Notes: generated by a model from the sequence alone, not told the origin. A stretch of DNA of 64,000 nt from Selaginella tamariscina (GCA_003024785.1 PUQB01000505.1:93190-157189), one strand, 5' to 3'. Numbered from the stretch's first letter, positions 36,536 through 47,900 are shown. Made by a program: numbers and translations.

Positions 36536-37624
36536 CTAAAGACGAGTTCCACGAGTCTTGGGACCTGGTTTAGCAGGATAATGCCGATGGAAGGCAGCAA
36601 CCTTGGAAGAAGCATGGAGTAAGTTGGATGCAGGTTCCCAAGTGCGATCAGTAGGCAGGTACCCTTTCCAATCCACCAAGTATTGGAGTTGGTGACGATG
36701 AAGACGAGAGTCAAGGATGGCTGCGACTTCGTACTCAGGTTCCGTGTCAATGACCACAGGAGGGGGAGGAGAAGAAACACGACCAGGAAGAGAAGAAGGA
36801 TGATACGGCTCCAACAAAGAGGTGTGAAACACAGGATGAAGTTTCACCGTGGATGGTAACTCGAGTCGGAAAGCTACAGGATTTACCTCCGCCACGATCC
36901 TATAAGGGCCCAATCGTTGAAAATCCAACTTAGAAGAAGGCCTGTTGGTGCGAATGTGTCGACGAAGAAGCCACACGAGATCACCAATCTTGTATGCAGG
37001 TGCCGGCTGTCGGTGAGCATCAGCATGATGCTTGTATCGTTCCTGTGCCTGTTGAAGATGAACCTGGAGATCATCCTGTACCTGCCGAAGATGCTGAAGA
37101 CGATCCTGTACTGCAGGAGCGGAAGAAGGAGAAGCGGTAGGAGCAAAGTCAAAACGTGGATGGTGGCCTGTAAGAGCAAAGAAAGGTGTCTGTCCTGTAG
37201 ATGCGTGGATGGAGTTGTTGTAGGCAAACTCTGCCATTGGAAGGAGGTCCAACCAGTTGTCCTGCTGGTAACTGATGAAGCAACGAAGATACTGTTCTAA
37301 GGTCTGAATTGTGCGTTCGGACTGCCCATCGGTTTGTGGGTGATATCCTGAAGAAAGATCCGCTTTGACCTGTAGACTCCGAAGAAGCTCTCGCCAAAAC
37401 TTGGACATGAATTGTGGACCTCGATCGGAAACAATGCTCTCAGGAAGACCATGATGTCGGAACACCTCGCGGATCACCAACTCGGCAGTTGTCTGACCTG
37501 TAGCTGTCTTGTTGCAGGGTAGGAAATGAGCCTGCTTGGTGAAACGGTCAACCACCACAAGAACTGCATCAAATCCACGGAAGGAGGAAGATCTGTGAGG
37601 AAATCCATAGAAATGGATCTCCAA
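36536..37624 (-). CDS. Pol of copy 2: integrase core, GPY/F module and chromodomain
   Basis: Core with VVVDRFTKQAHFLPCNKT, SDRGPQFMSKFWRELL (second Asp) and HPQTDGQSERTIQTLEQYLR (the Glu). The C-terminus has RLGPYRIVAEVNPVAFRLEL, a GPY/F-type module, and a chromodomain: EYEVAAILDSRLHRHQLQYL then VDWKGYLPTDRTWEP, which keeps the aromatic cage region. A chromodomain in integrase defines chromoviruses and is thought to guide insertion into chromatin with particular histone marks. Ends PKTRGTRL just before the purine tract. Confidence 0.93.
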   Translation of the reverse strand: MEIHFYGFPHRSSSFRGFDAVLVVVDRFTKQAHFLPCNKTATGQTTAELVIREVFRHHGLPESIVSDRGPQFMSKFWRELLRSLQVKADLSSGYHPQTDGQSERTIQTLEQYLRCFISYQQDNWLDLLPMAEFAYNNSIHASTGQTPFFALTGHHPRFDFAPTASPSSAPAVQDRLQHLRQVQDDLQVHLQQAQERYKHHADAHRQPAPAYKIGDLVWLLRRHIRTNRPSSKLDFQRLGPYRIVAEVNPVAFRLELPSTVKLHPVFHTSLLEPYHPSSLPGRVSSPPPPVVIDTEPEYEVAAILDSRLHRHQLQYLVDWKGYLPTDRTWEPASNLLHASSKVAAFHRHYPAKPGPKTRGTRL

Positions 37625-39490
37625 GGAGCAGACGGAACAGGAAGAGGACGAAGAAGACCAGAGGGTGCATGATGAGGCATCTTCGACCTGCTACAAGTGT
37701 CACAACTCCGTACAAACCTCTCCACAAAACCTCGCAACCCAGGCCACCAATAGTTGCGAGTCACCAATTCCACTGTCTTGGCCACACCAAAATGTCCTGT
37801 AGCCGGGGTATCATGACAATCCTGTACCACACGAGTCCTAGAAATACCAACAGGAACGTACAGGAGACCTTCCCGGTACAGGAGTCCATCCTGTATGGTG
37901 AATAGGTTGTAGTCTGGACGGGAACTGGAGGAAGAGGAACTTGCAACGTCAGGATGAATGTGTGAGAACACATTCTTTCCCAAGTCGTCTGTAGGCAACT
38001 GCGAACGAACGTCCTGTAGGAGTGTTGAATTTGCTGGAGCCTGATGAACCTGCAGTGCCGCAAGCCGGAAACGATCAGGACCCAACAACACTTGCCTTTG
38101 ACCGTCAAATGCAGGATCGCCCGGGCTTGGTGCAAGGTAAGAGCGCCTAGACAATGCGTCCGCCTTGCCATTCCGAAAGCCGGGCCTGTAGACGATGACG
38201 AAGTCAAAACGTGATAGGAACTCTGCCCACCTAGCCTGTCGCCGACTGAGGACCCGAGCCGTTTGAAAGTACTCCAGGTTCTTGTGATCCGTAAGAACTT
38301 GTACAGGATGTGCAGCACCTTCCAGGAAATGCCGCCATTCCTCAAACGAATCCACAATGGCCTTGAGTTCCTTGTCATGAATCTCGTAGTTGATCTCCGC
38401 CGACAGGAACTTACGAGAGTGAAAGGCTACAGGATGAAGCAACTTGTCCTCTCCAACTTGCGATAGGACGGATCCTACTGCAAAATCCGAGGCATCTGCT
38501 TCAATGAAGAAAGGATGAGAAGGGTCAGGATGTGCTAAAATCGGAGCTGTCGTGAAAACGTCCTTGAGTGTTGTGAACGCGTGTTCCGCCTTGTCGGACC
38601 AAGAGAAAAGTCCTGTGCGCTTGGTGAGTTCTGTGAGTGGAAGTACACGCTTGGAGAAGTCCTGTATGAACCGCCTGTAGAAGTTTGCAAAGCCAAGGAA
38701 ACATTGTACATCTCGTACCGACTTGGGCCTCTCCCACTCCACGATGGTCTTCACCTTGTGCATGTCCATGGAAACGCCAGCAGGAGAGACGATGTAGCCC
38801 AAGAACTCCACCGAATCCCTATCGAAAAAACACTTCTCCAACTTCGCGTACAGGCCATGCTCGCGAAGCCGCTCTAAAACTAGTCGTACATGCTTGTCAT
38901 GTGCCGCCTGGTCCTTGGAGAAAATCAAGATGTCGTCGAGGTAGATCACCACAAACTGGTCCAAGAAGTCACGGAAAATGTCGTTCACCATGTGTTGGAA
39001 TACAGCTGGGGCATTGGTAAGGCCGAAAGGCATTACCGTGTACTCAAAATGTCCATACCTTGTACGAAAGGCAGTCTTCCACTCATCGCCGGGACGAATC
39101 CGTACAAGGTTGTAGGCTCCTCGTAAGTCGATCTTCGTGAACACCTTTGCCCCTCGCAGCCGATCGAGAAGTTCCGGGATCAATGGCAACGGATACCGAT
39201 TCCGAATGGTGACTTGATTCAAACCCCTGTAGTCCACCACCAAACGTAAACTCCCATCCTTCTTCTTGACAAAGAAGATAGGAGCTCCTGCAGGGGACTT
39301 TGAGTGACGAATGAAGCCGGATCCTAAGTTGTCCTCGATGTATTGACGAAGAACCTCCAACTCTGTGGGTGACAATGCATAGATCGGTCCGAATGGTGGA
39401 GTCTTTCCTTCCGCAAGATCAATAGGACAGTCGTAGGACCTGTGAACAGGAAGAACTGCAGCCTTGTGCTTGTCAAAAACGTCCTTAAAG
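37474..39490 (-). CDS. Pol of copy 2: reverse transcriptase, RNase H, integrase zinc and core start
   Basis: Reverse transcriptase with [53 protein letters not shown] and the catalytic YLDD (about residue 145 counted from 39375). RNase H with FFIEADASDFAVGSVLSQ, IVDSFEEWRHFLEG and VLTDHKNLEYF. Integrase zinc domain with HFGVAKTVELVTRNYWWPG and CDTCSRSK, then the first core Asp in MDFLTDLPPS. A one-base shift near 37570 separates it from the rest of integrase. Confidence 0.92.
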
Positions 39491-40590
39491 TCGTGGTACT
39501 TGGATGGTAGGGAAGAAGGAGGAGAAGGAGAAGGAGAAGGAGAAAAAACAGGGGAGTCGGATACAGGAAAGGTAGGAGAGGACGTAGGAGTTACTTGAAA
39601 AGCAAAAAGGTGGAAGGGGCAGGATCAGTGGCGAGTTCATGCATGGTAGTGGTAAGAACTCGGAGAGGAGAAGGAGGGAGCTGTGACTGAAAAAGAGGAA
39701 GGATCTTGGGGATGGAACAGAGGCAGGGTAACAGAAAGAAGCAGGATTGGAAAAAACCTGTGTGGTTGTTGATGAGTGTACAGGATTGGAAGAATCCTGT
39801 ACAGGACACCGTGAGTGTACAGGATTGGAAGAATCCTGTACAGGAGTCCGTGGTTGCGCAAGAGTGGAAGAAGCCTGCGAATGTGCTGACGAATCAACAG
39901 GAGGTGGATCCTGTTGAGGAGGAACCTTCGACACTGATACAGGATTGGAAGAACCCTGTACAGGACACCGCAAACTTACAGGAATGGGGAGAGCCTGCGG
40001 ATGTGCTGAGGAACTGCCATGAGGTGAATCCTGTCGAGGAGGAGTCTTCAACACTGGTACAGGAACAGGTACGGTCAATCCTGTAGCTTGTACTGCCTCA
40101 GATACTAAGGATGTATCCTGCACGCAGGAAGGTACAGGATTGATCCTAGAAGTTGGAGAGGAAAACGTGAGTGTCCTAGACCTCCAGTCGATCTGCGGAT
40201 TTGCAACAACGAACCATGGCATGCCCAAAATGATGGGAGTCGACCGAGTCTTGATCAAGTTGAAGGAAATTGAACAGTTGAATGTGCCATACCTGCAGGA
40301 GAGAGGTTCGGTAGCATGGGTAACTGCACCGGAAGCAATTAGACGCCCATCGGCCACCTCTACAGGAACTGCACGCTTCAACTTCACCACCGAAATGCCA
40401 TGTTGAGTTGCAAACGTGTCATCCATGAAGCATGCATTTGCACCAGTGTCTAACAAGGCAAACTCCATGAGCTCTCGATTATTAAGATGAATGTGTACAG
40501 GAAACTTAAGTGACGGGATGGTATGAGCAGCACCAATGGAGCCTGCACCTACGTCCAACTTCGCGGCTCCTAGACGAAGTGGACATTGGA
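39485..40590 (-). CDS. Pol of copy 2: aspartic protease and proline/serine-rich spacer
   Basis: Open upstream of its first Met. The protease has [15 protein letters not shown] (residues about 33-47 of the frame from 40558) and a family-typical [17 protein letters not shown]. After residue about 155 comes a spacer of roughly 180 residues rich in P, S, Q and V, with [12 protein letters not shown] repeated in variants, ahead of the reverse transcriptase. The frame breaks near 39500; in the next frame the sequence continues as [20 protein letters not shown]. Confidence 0.85.
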
Positions 40591-41545
40591 GTTTTCCGAC
40601 TGAACTTCGGCTTCGACTTCACGCGTCTTGAAGTTCCTGGCTTTAATAGGACAATCTGCCACCTTGTGTCCTGCTCCACCACAATACAAGCACAGGTTCT
40701 CACTGCGACGACGTTGCTTCTCGGCAGCGGAAAGAGAGCAGCTTGGATTTCTCAACCTCCATAGGAACTACTCCAGAAGGTGGTGCAGGAACATGTACCA
40801 CAGCTGTAGGATTGGTTTGCAGGAACTGTTGACGGGATCTTTCCTGACGACGCTCGAACAAACGGTTGTCGCAACGAACAGCTTGTTGCATGATCTCCGC
40901 TAATGTTTGGGCATCCGGTAACGTAAGGAGAAGGTCCTTCACGTCGTCCCTCAACCCAAAACGGAAGTGTTCGATCAATGCAGTCTCGTCCCATGGAATG
41001 TTCGTGCAAAGTTGCTGAAATTCGGATGCATAGACGGAAGCTGGTCGGGATCCTTGAGTGAGCTTCCGTAACTTCGTGCATGCAGAACGGTACTTATCAG
41101 GATCTCCAAAACAGGCTTCAAAGGCAGCCACGAAACCTTCAAAGTCTTCCATCAGTGGATCGTCACGCTCCAGCAAGGGGGCAACCCAAGCCCGTGGAGA
41201 TCCACTTAGTAAGGATGCCAAAAGACCCACCTTTTGAGCATCAGTCGAGTAGCGCCGTGGTTGCATACGGATCAAGAGTCGGATCTGATTCAGGAAACCT
41301 TGGAAATCGGCACGATTACCACTGAACTTCTCTGGCATGCTAACCTTCGGCTCCGAAGAAAAGTTTGATGAAGAGGAAACCACCGATGCCTGGGAGAGAG
41401 CCTGCGCAGCAGCCTTGGAGGATGCATCAGCAGCTGCATGTGCCGCAGTGGTGGAACCTTGCAGGTCGGTGACCACTTGGCGCAAAGTGGCCAGCTCATG
41501 AAGTAGCATTTGGTGCTCGTGTTGAAAATGCTCAAAATCAGCCAT
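40566..41545 (-). CDS. Gag of chromovirus copy 2
   Basis: Structural protein of the element, starting [12 protein letters not shown]. An N-terminal coiled-coil-like stretch ([14 protein letters not shown]) precedes the gag core: [74 protein letters not shown] one-base shift near 40737 moves the frame into [20 protein letters not shown] and HKVADCP, a CX2CX4HX4C knuckle, and then NVHFV and a stop. The pol frame overlaps the stop in the -1 direction, so a programmed shift is possible, though a consensus error would look the same. Confidence 0.9.
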
Positions 41546-41623
41546 GATCTAGGAAAGAAAAAAGGAGGAAAATGAAGGAAAGGAATCAAGAAAAAGGTAG
41601 CTGGAAAACGGAGAACTATGAAG

Positions 41624-41636
41624 CAGTTACTATCAA
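41624..41636 (-). other. Predicted self-priming primer-binding site (copy 2)
   Basis: On the minus strand TTGATAGTAACTG begins 2 nt after the 5' LTR end. It is the exact reverse complement of CAGTTACTATCAA in the LTR at the predicted transcript start. This is the Tf1 arrangement, in which the first bases of the RNA fold back as primer. There is no TGGTATCAGAG match. Priming itself is inferred. Confidence 0.75.
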
Positions 41637-41638
41637 AC

Positions 41639-42234
41639 TGTCAAGCCACGATCCAGGAAACAGGAAGAGAGCAGGATTCCAAGGACATGAAGGCTTGACT
41701 CAGGAACAGGACCGAGAGCAGGACAGGAACCAGGAATAGGAACAGGACGGATCTAGGAGTAGGACAGGATTAGGATAGGATCCGGGAGCAAGACAGGAAA
41801 GCACAGGATAGGATCCGGGAGCAAAAAGGAACAGGACAGGATCCCGGAGCAGGACAGGATCCAGGAACAGGACAGGAAATAGGAGCGAGACAGGAACAGG
41901 ACAGGAAACAAGACAAGACAAGATTGATCGTAGTAAGACTGGTGTTGATAGTAACTGATTGTACAACAATTAGGTCGGAGCTTTTATGCTCACAACTCCA
42001 AGAGCTAATCTAGGCATGCATGCAAAAGTGGTTGCATGCATGCAAAAGTGATTGCATGCATGCAGAGGCTAAGATGAGTCCACATGTCCCTTATCCTCTA
42101 GGCATATCCTGTGGCATATCCTGTAGGAATATCCTGAGAATCCTGCAACCGAATCCTGTGTCCGGAATCCTGGTAGGAATCCTGCAACCCATATCCTGTA
42201 TCCGGAATCCTGTATTCTGTATCGGGTCGTGACA
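41639..42234 (-). repeat. 5' LTR of chromovirus copy 2
   Basis: 596 bp partner of 35921-36524. TATA-like GAGCATAAAAGC on the minus strand at about 41979-41991, then CAGTTACTATCAA (41945-41957 on the plus strand as its complement) about 30 nt downstream, which fixes the likely start of R. Three CATGCATG units lie at 42014-42064. Confidence 0.93.
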
Positions 42235-42971
42235 GCCGTGAGTGCTACACCTAGCTTGACGTGGAGCAGGAGGCTGGAGACAAGCCTCAACCTCTACCTC
42301 TTGGAACGTGCATTCCGGCAAGACCTCCCAGGCACAGATTTGCCAACGTTAAAGGTAAGCTACCCCGAAGGTGGGACGTACCCTGGCATTTGGAAGTTAG
42401 GGCAGCACAACAGAGGGTTGTGCCTTAACGACACAAGCTAGAGCTTACACCGGGAGAAGAGTAACGAGCTCAGTCATGAACCCAGGAACCCTCACTCCCT
42501 ATATACTACCCTTATTTATGTGACATAGCCCCCCCCCCTGTTTTCCTGTTTACATAAGTGGGTAGCACTGAAATCTCATTCCCAGGGGAACATACTTGGT
42601 GAGTTATCCATCGACCCCTAAACCCTAGCCTGTCAAACACTGGGGTATTTCTAAGCATATCCGACATGCCGAACTCACCGGATAGCCATTAATCCAACGG
42701 ACACGGAAAACCAAGGTAAGAGTTTTAGATGGAAGTGCTAGCTTCGCCTAGAGTTTCTTGCAAATACCTAATGACACCCGGCCGGACCATCACTAGATAT
42801 CCAAGTGCACTAAGCGGGCCTGTTTCTTCTACACCTAGGGCTTATCAACATAGTACAGTAGGTAACAACAGTCAACGTCCAAAGTAAAGGGTTGAGTCAT
42901 AATAAAAACTATGACATTAGCCTTCTCTAGCCCTAATTGAATTATGTTCTCTCTTGCCTCCTCATACCAAC

Positions 42972-43153
42972 TGTCATAACTATTCTTTCTATCTCTATAG
43001 TATCCTTCTTATCACTGTAAGATTCTTCATGTATCATAGGATTATTCTTGTACACAAGATTGTTTTACTGCTCTTTTCCTATGAGTTATTGCTTCACTAT
43101 AGAAAAGTTCTATGTATGCAGTTTTTTACATGTTATATTTTTGGCCTCTAACA
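42972..43153 (-). repeat. Element D LTR, right copy
   Basis: 182 bp, TGTTAGAGGCC to AGTTATGACA on the minus strand, followed by GTTGGTAT and the shared leader, which continues at 34779 on the other side of the solo LTR-A. Confidence 0.65.
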
Positions 43154-44590
43154 ACTTCCCTTCCCTCAAAGTTATAAAACCCACTTTAGGCCTCAAATTG
43201 TAGAGTAAACCTCCAAAATTACTGGTTTTGACTTATTATGACTGTTGAAAGAACATTTTGAGTTAATGCACGTGAGATTGTCCTTTGCAATGACTAATTC
43301 AAACTGCATCATTGAAATCCTTCCACTTTGACTCGTTGCTTCTTATCCAAATGTAACCATTGTTTTTCATTTCATACCATTAGTTGTTTGTGTTCCTACA
43401 AGTGGAAAAGTGGAAGTTCAAACAGAATGTTGCCATTGTATGTAGAAGGGACTTCTTGCATAAACATATGTGACAATGCTAAAGTTAACTACCTTGTTGT
43501 CTGATTCTTCTCCAGTAAATTATCATATAGCGAGTGTTTCATTGTAAAAAGAAATGTTACCATAAACAAAGCATTTAAAGGAACTTAGTCAAATTTGTTT
43601 GTGCGGGGCTCATCTTTGACATAGGCTGTCCTAAGTCACTAGATGTGGTATCCACATCAATGATTTGTTCCATGCAATAAAAATCTAACCCAAGTGAAGG
43701 GAAAATCATCATGGTAAGCTTATCGTTTACTCGCTAAATTAATGCATAGTGAAATGGTTTAAAATGTTGAAATTTACATGGAAAATAGAACTATCAAAAT
43801 GATGAAGAGTTCTCTTCAAAGAAATAATGAGTAGAGAAAACACTTATGTAACGCATAAAAAAATAGAAAACGAATCAAAAAGAAGTTACAAGAAGTTTAA
43901 TTTCTTACAACTTGGAAAATGAAATAATTAACAAGAATAGCATTGCTGTAGCATTTTTATGTTTAAATACTATGTCAGAAGAAATTATGAATGCAGACAA
44001 TGTTTAGTAAATAGCCCAAATTAAATCAAGAAACATGAATTGACCAATACAATTTTGAGCATTAATAGTCACATGTATTTTTGTTAAATTAAAATATTAA
44101 CAAGACAATTTGGAAATTACTAACACACCATTGCATCCCTTGACATATGTGTGTGACATGCAAATTGCCACATAAAAAGGTTTTCAAATCTAGGGTTTGT
44201 GGCGACTAGGGATACATGGTGATTGAGCAGTCTCTTTTACACTATTGTCCATCTTTAATCTAATTAGATTATTCAATCAATTATCTTCATTCATTCACTA
44301 ACTCACAGTTCAATCAATCATTGATTTCTTTTGTGGATTTGTTCAATGATTATTTTTAATCATTTTCTTTTTTTCTATTGGATTTCTTCATATTTTTTTG
44401 TTTTTTTGTTTTGTTTTGGGGCGACTATTTCTAAATTTTGAGTTCTACATAAATAATGTCTAGTATTTTTAAATTTTGAGTTTTACACTCACTCTTCAAA
44501 CAATTGCCAGATCCATTACATACAAGCTTTTTACTATGAGGAACAACTACTCATCTTAAAGGTATGTTTATCTGCATTAATTATGTATGT
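43154..44590. other. Unassigned DNA, no gene recognised
   Basis: Moderately AT-rich with only short frames on both strands. Nothing matched a family I know. Confidence 0.5.
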
Positions 44591-44594
44591 CATC

Positions 44595-44975
44595 ATGCAC
44601 ATCGAGGATGGGGCCGAGAATTTCAAGTGCCAAGGAAGAGCCAAGATTCTCGATGTTGAGGATGGGCCCTTACATTCCTCAATGTCAGGATTCCAAGAGT
44701 CCTCGACATCAAGGATGGGGCCTAGAGTCCTCAGTAATGAGGGGGCCAACAATCCTTTGCATCAATGGTGGGGCCCCAAAATCCTTGGCACCAAGGGCAA
44801 GGCCGAGAATCTTTGACGTCATGATTGGGGCTGAGGATCCTTGGCAACAAAGGAGGGTCCAAAAGTCTTTAGTTTTGAGGATGGGTCGAGAGTCCTTGAT
44901 GCCAGGGATGGCCTAAAGTCCTCAGTGCCAAGGATGGGCAAAGAATCTCGACACTGAGGTTTTCAATATGTCATA
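44595..44975. repeat. Degenerate minisatellite of CTCGxCxxCAAGGATGGGGCC-type units
   Basis: About twelve imperfect units of roughly 28-32 bp in which CCTCGACATCAAGGATGGGG, CCTTGGCACCAAGGGC and similar phrases alternate. Related single units flank gypsy B (16605-16708, 30359-30530). Open frames across it (44583-44816, 44587-44916) follow from the repeat and I do not call them genes. Confidence 0.7.
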
Positions 44976-47900
44976 AAATAAGAGACCATGCACATTTATA
45001 AGTTTTTGTTCCTCGGCACTAACCTTTTTGAATTTTAATCATGAGTTGCCATCTGTTTAATTTTTCTCTTACAATTTCTTTTAGAAAGAAATGGGGAAGA
45101 GAACACTCAACTAGCATCACATATCGTAGCACCTCATCTACCCATTCGATAAGATGACAAAACTCTACCATAGAATCAAGCTCTATTGTTGCAGATTTGC
45201 AAAGACTTGACTTTTAGACTTACGAGACTGTTTTGGAGAGGAAAGGTGGTGAAAATTGTCACAAATTCCACTAATATTGTTAAAGTTAAATGAGCAAATG
45301 CGTGCACTAACAAGGAATATGACCGATTCATGGATTCAAAATTGATACATTATCACAGTCCAAGCTTTCGTTGTGATTGTTGAAAATGAACTAATTCCAA
45401 AAAGAAAGGAAAGAAATAGAAGAGCCCAAATATTGGGTAGACATATACAAGTTTTTCTAGGAATGGTGTCTATAGGTACCAGACTTGGCCCTCCTTACAA
45501 ACAAAGCATTCGACGTGTGGAATGGTAATCATCACCTATAGTGGATGAGCATTATCAAAAATGAAAAACCATACTACCAATAAAACTTTACATTTGTCCA
45601 TAAAATGTCACTTGGTAGAGATAACAGACACTTTAGAAACTATGTTGCTAATCCAGGCTGAGAACAAATAAGTACGTAGTGAGATTCTTTTTTTTTTTTT
45701 TCATGTTTACTAAAGTTTGCTATGCATAGTCTTGGCAACACATCACATCCCAATGGAGTTGTCACAAAGAATGTATGCACTAAGGCAGTCCAAAAAGTAT
45801 GGCAACTTCAACAACTACCATCAAGTACATCTCTATAAAAGAAAAAAAATAATCGATGAGGAACAATAGAAATCAAGAAACAATCTAGACACTTCCAAAT
45901 GCAACTCATATGTTCATACTATTTGGGGTAAGTTGAATATATACTTTTTCGCTTTGGAGTTAAAGGAATCCTCAACATAAAGAATTTTAAATTTTCTTAA
46001 ATATAATTAATTGCATTCTTTCTAGCCTAAATATCAAAAATGATGAAAATAATAGAATCGATACGTCGGTCTCCAAGGGAACTGCCACACCAACAAACAT
46101 TACAACCCAAGACAAATATGAGGAACAACTAAATGACAACTATGGGTAAATACTTCTCCGTCATTAACGAAGAAGTGAATGGTGTAAAGTTTGTTGACAA
46201 GGTGACAAGATTCGACTAGATGGTTACTAATAACAAGCATCCGGGGTTGGAGAAATGGACCTCAGTTATTAGACTATTCTTAATGAATAATCCCAAGGGA
46301 CACATTTTCGAGTTGGAAGTCATGAACATGCTTTTCATGGTGGCTTCAAGGCTAATAAAGATTTCAAACAATGGCTTGTGGTGAGGTGGATGAATTGGAA
46401 GATGAGGGAGATATGTAGAGAAAGGTTGGGAAAATTGTCAAGGTGAAAACAAGGAGGTGTCTATTCAGGCAAATGTGAAATTTTCTTAAAGGGATAAAGA
46501 AAAGACATAGGTGGATGATTGATTCTTATACATACAAAGGTTTTTACCATTCTCAAGAAAGATAAAGATGACTTTTTTATTACCACATGAAACATGCTTA
46601 AAATTGCATGATTTGCAATATGTTATTTTTCTTGTCTTGATGTCAATTTAAGTCCATACAATTAACAGATTTGTAGAGAAAAAATAGAGATTTTTCGATC
46701 TAGCAATAGAATGAATCAAATGCGCATGGACAAGAAAGCTAAACATTTCACTTCAACTCAAAATTGTACTTGAGGTTTTCATAAAATATCACCAATGAAG
46801 AGATTGAAAATGTGCCTTCATTATGTGCCGAATGACGAGCTACAATTTTTTAACAAGGTTGAAATTCCATAAGGTCAATGAGCAAGAACCGAAAGAGAAA
46901 GTTGTTGTTATATGAGTCAAGCATGGCAATGGATCAAGAAAGGTAGAGGAAAAATGAGGAAAATCTATGTAAATGATGAGTTGTGCAATTTTTACACATG
47001 CCATGGAGAAGGAACCATGCATTGTACAAGTTTTGTGTGCAATATTTATTGTTGGATAAAGCTCTTAACATACAGAATAACATACTTGAGTTCAAGAAAG
47101 GTGTTAAAAAGATTGTATAGTTCCACAACAAACATTAAACAAACATCATCGTCACAGGGCAAGGGATATGACTTGGTTATCCTTGACATCCGACTTTAAT
47201 TATTTGTTAGTTAGTGAATTCAGTATTCAACCAAGACTAACTTTAGATGCCTTTGTGAATGCATCATTGAGTGCAATTCGTCGTTATGGTACAAAGGGAG
47301 ATCACAAAGCTATTTTAAACCCACTTGATATACAAGTTAACACCCTAGTGTAAAATATTAAGTATCAAAAATCATTAGATGGAAAATATTGATATGTCAA
47401 ATGGGCAATAAATATCATTATAACAAACTATTTAATTTTAGTATAGGTGCTCAAGTATGAGAAATCGCCCCTTTATTCACCAAGATCTAACAAAACCTTT
47501 CAACTACATCCTTGACTTGTTCATGGGTATTAGAAAATTGTTTTATGTTAAAGTTGTAATGAAAAGAAATGTTTTAGGAGTGGACATGGATTAGTAATTT
47601 GCTCATATGTGAGAGAGACGATTTTGGCAAACCTTCTCAAACCCTTGCATTTCAAGCATATGTTTGAGGGGAAGGAAGAGCCAAGAGAAACTTTAAGTAG
47701 TGGTATGAAGTCTAAGTACATCGAGATGAGAGCGATAAACAAAAAGTTGATAGTGACCAAAATAGTAACCAGAACATTCAGATAAACATATACCAAAGAA
47801 GAAGTTCAAACAACACAAGGACCCAAAAGTTAAGCAAGTTCAATAAATAGAAAAGTCCTTTAAGAAGAAAAAGAAAAAGAAACATGCAAAAGTGCAAGAG

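Larger units (their letters stand above)
35921..42234 (-). mobile_element. Tf1/sushi-like chromovirus, copy 2 (6.3 kb, nearly intact)
   Basis: LTRs are 41639-42234 (5') and 35921-36524 (3'), differing by few substitutions and short indels. GCCGT flanks the element at 35916-35920 and 42235-42239. Gag, protease, reverse transcriptase, RNase H, integrase and chromodomain are all present on the minus strand. Polypurine tract AGGGAGGAGGTGC abuts the 3' LTR (36525-36540). No tRNA primer site is present; see the entry at 41624-41636. The gag lies close to Tf1/sushi and the domestic PEG10/RTL type in its sequence pattern. Four frame breaks remain; whether these are mutations, programmed shifts or consensus errors is open. 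Confidence 0.95.
34780..42916 (-). mobile_element. Solo LTR-A (copy 4) with TTAGC target duplication, split by chromovirus copy 2
   Basis: LTR-A halves 34780-35920 and 42235-42916 together make one LTR. TTAGC flanks it at 34775-34779 and 42917-42921. It carries three of the ~69 bp internal blocks. The host sequence on both sides is the leader of element D. Confidence 0.93.
31294..43153 (-). mobile_element. Short-LTR retroelement D (degenerate), interrupted by a nested solo LTR
   Basis: Two LTR-like copies of about 185 bp, 31294-31478 and 42972-43153, read TGTTA(G/A)AGGCC to TATGACA on the minus strand. Each is followed on that strand by GTTGGTAT, an initiator-Met primer-site match, and by the same leader of about 350 bp. 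Between them the minus strand has gag zinc knuckles and a protease motif but no reverse transcriptase I could recognise. A solo LTR-A at 34780-42916 splits the leader of the right-hand copy. Because both LTRs are followed by a leader, the structure looks like a tandem or recombined insertion rather than a simple element. Confidence 0.5.

Noticed and set aside
36917-37300. 127-residue plus-strand frame and similar ones opposite pol
   Set aside because: They are antisense shadows of the integrase coding strand.
44583-44916. Two overlapping frames of 77 and 109 residues
   Set aside because: They follow the minisatellite units and lack family similarity.
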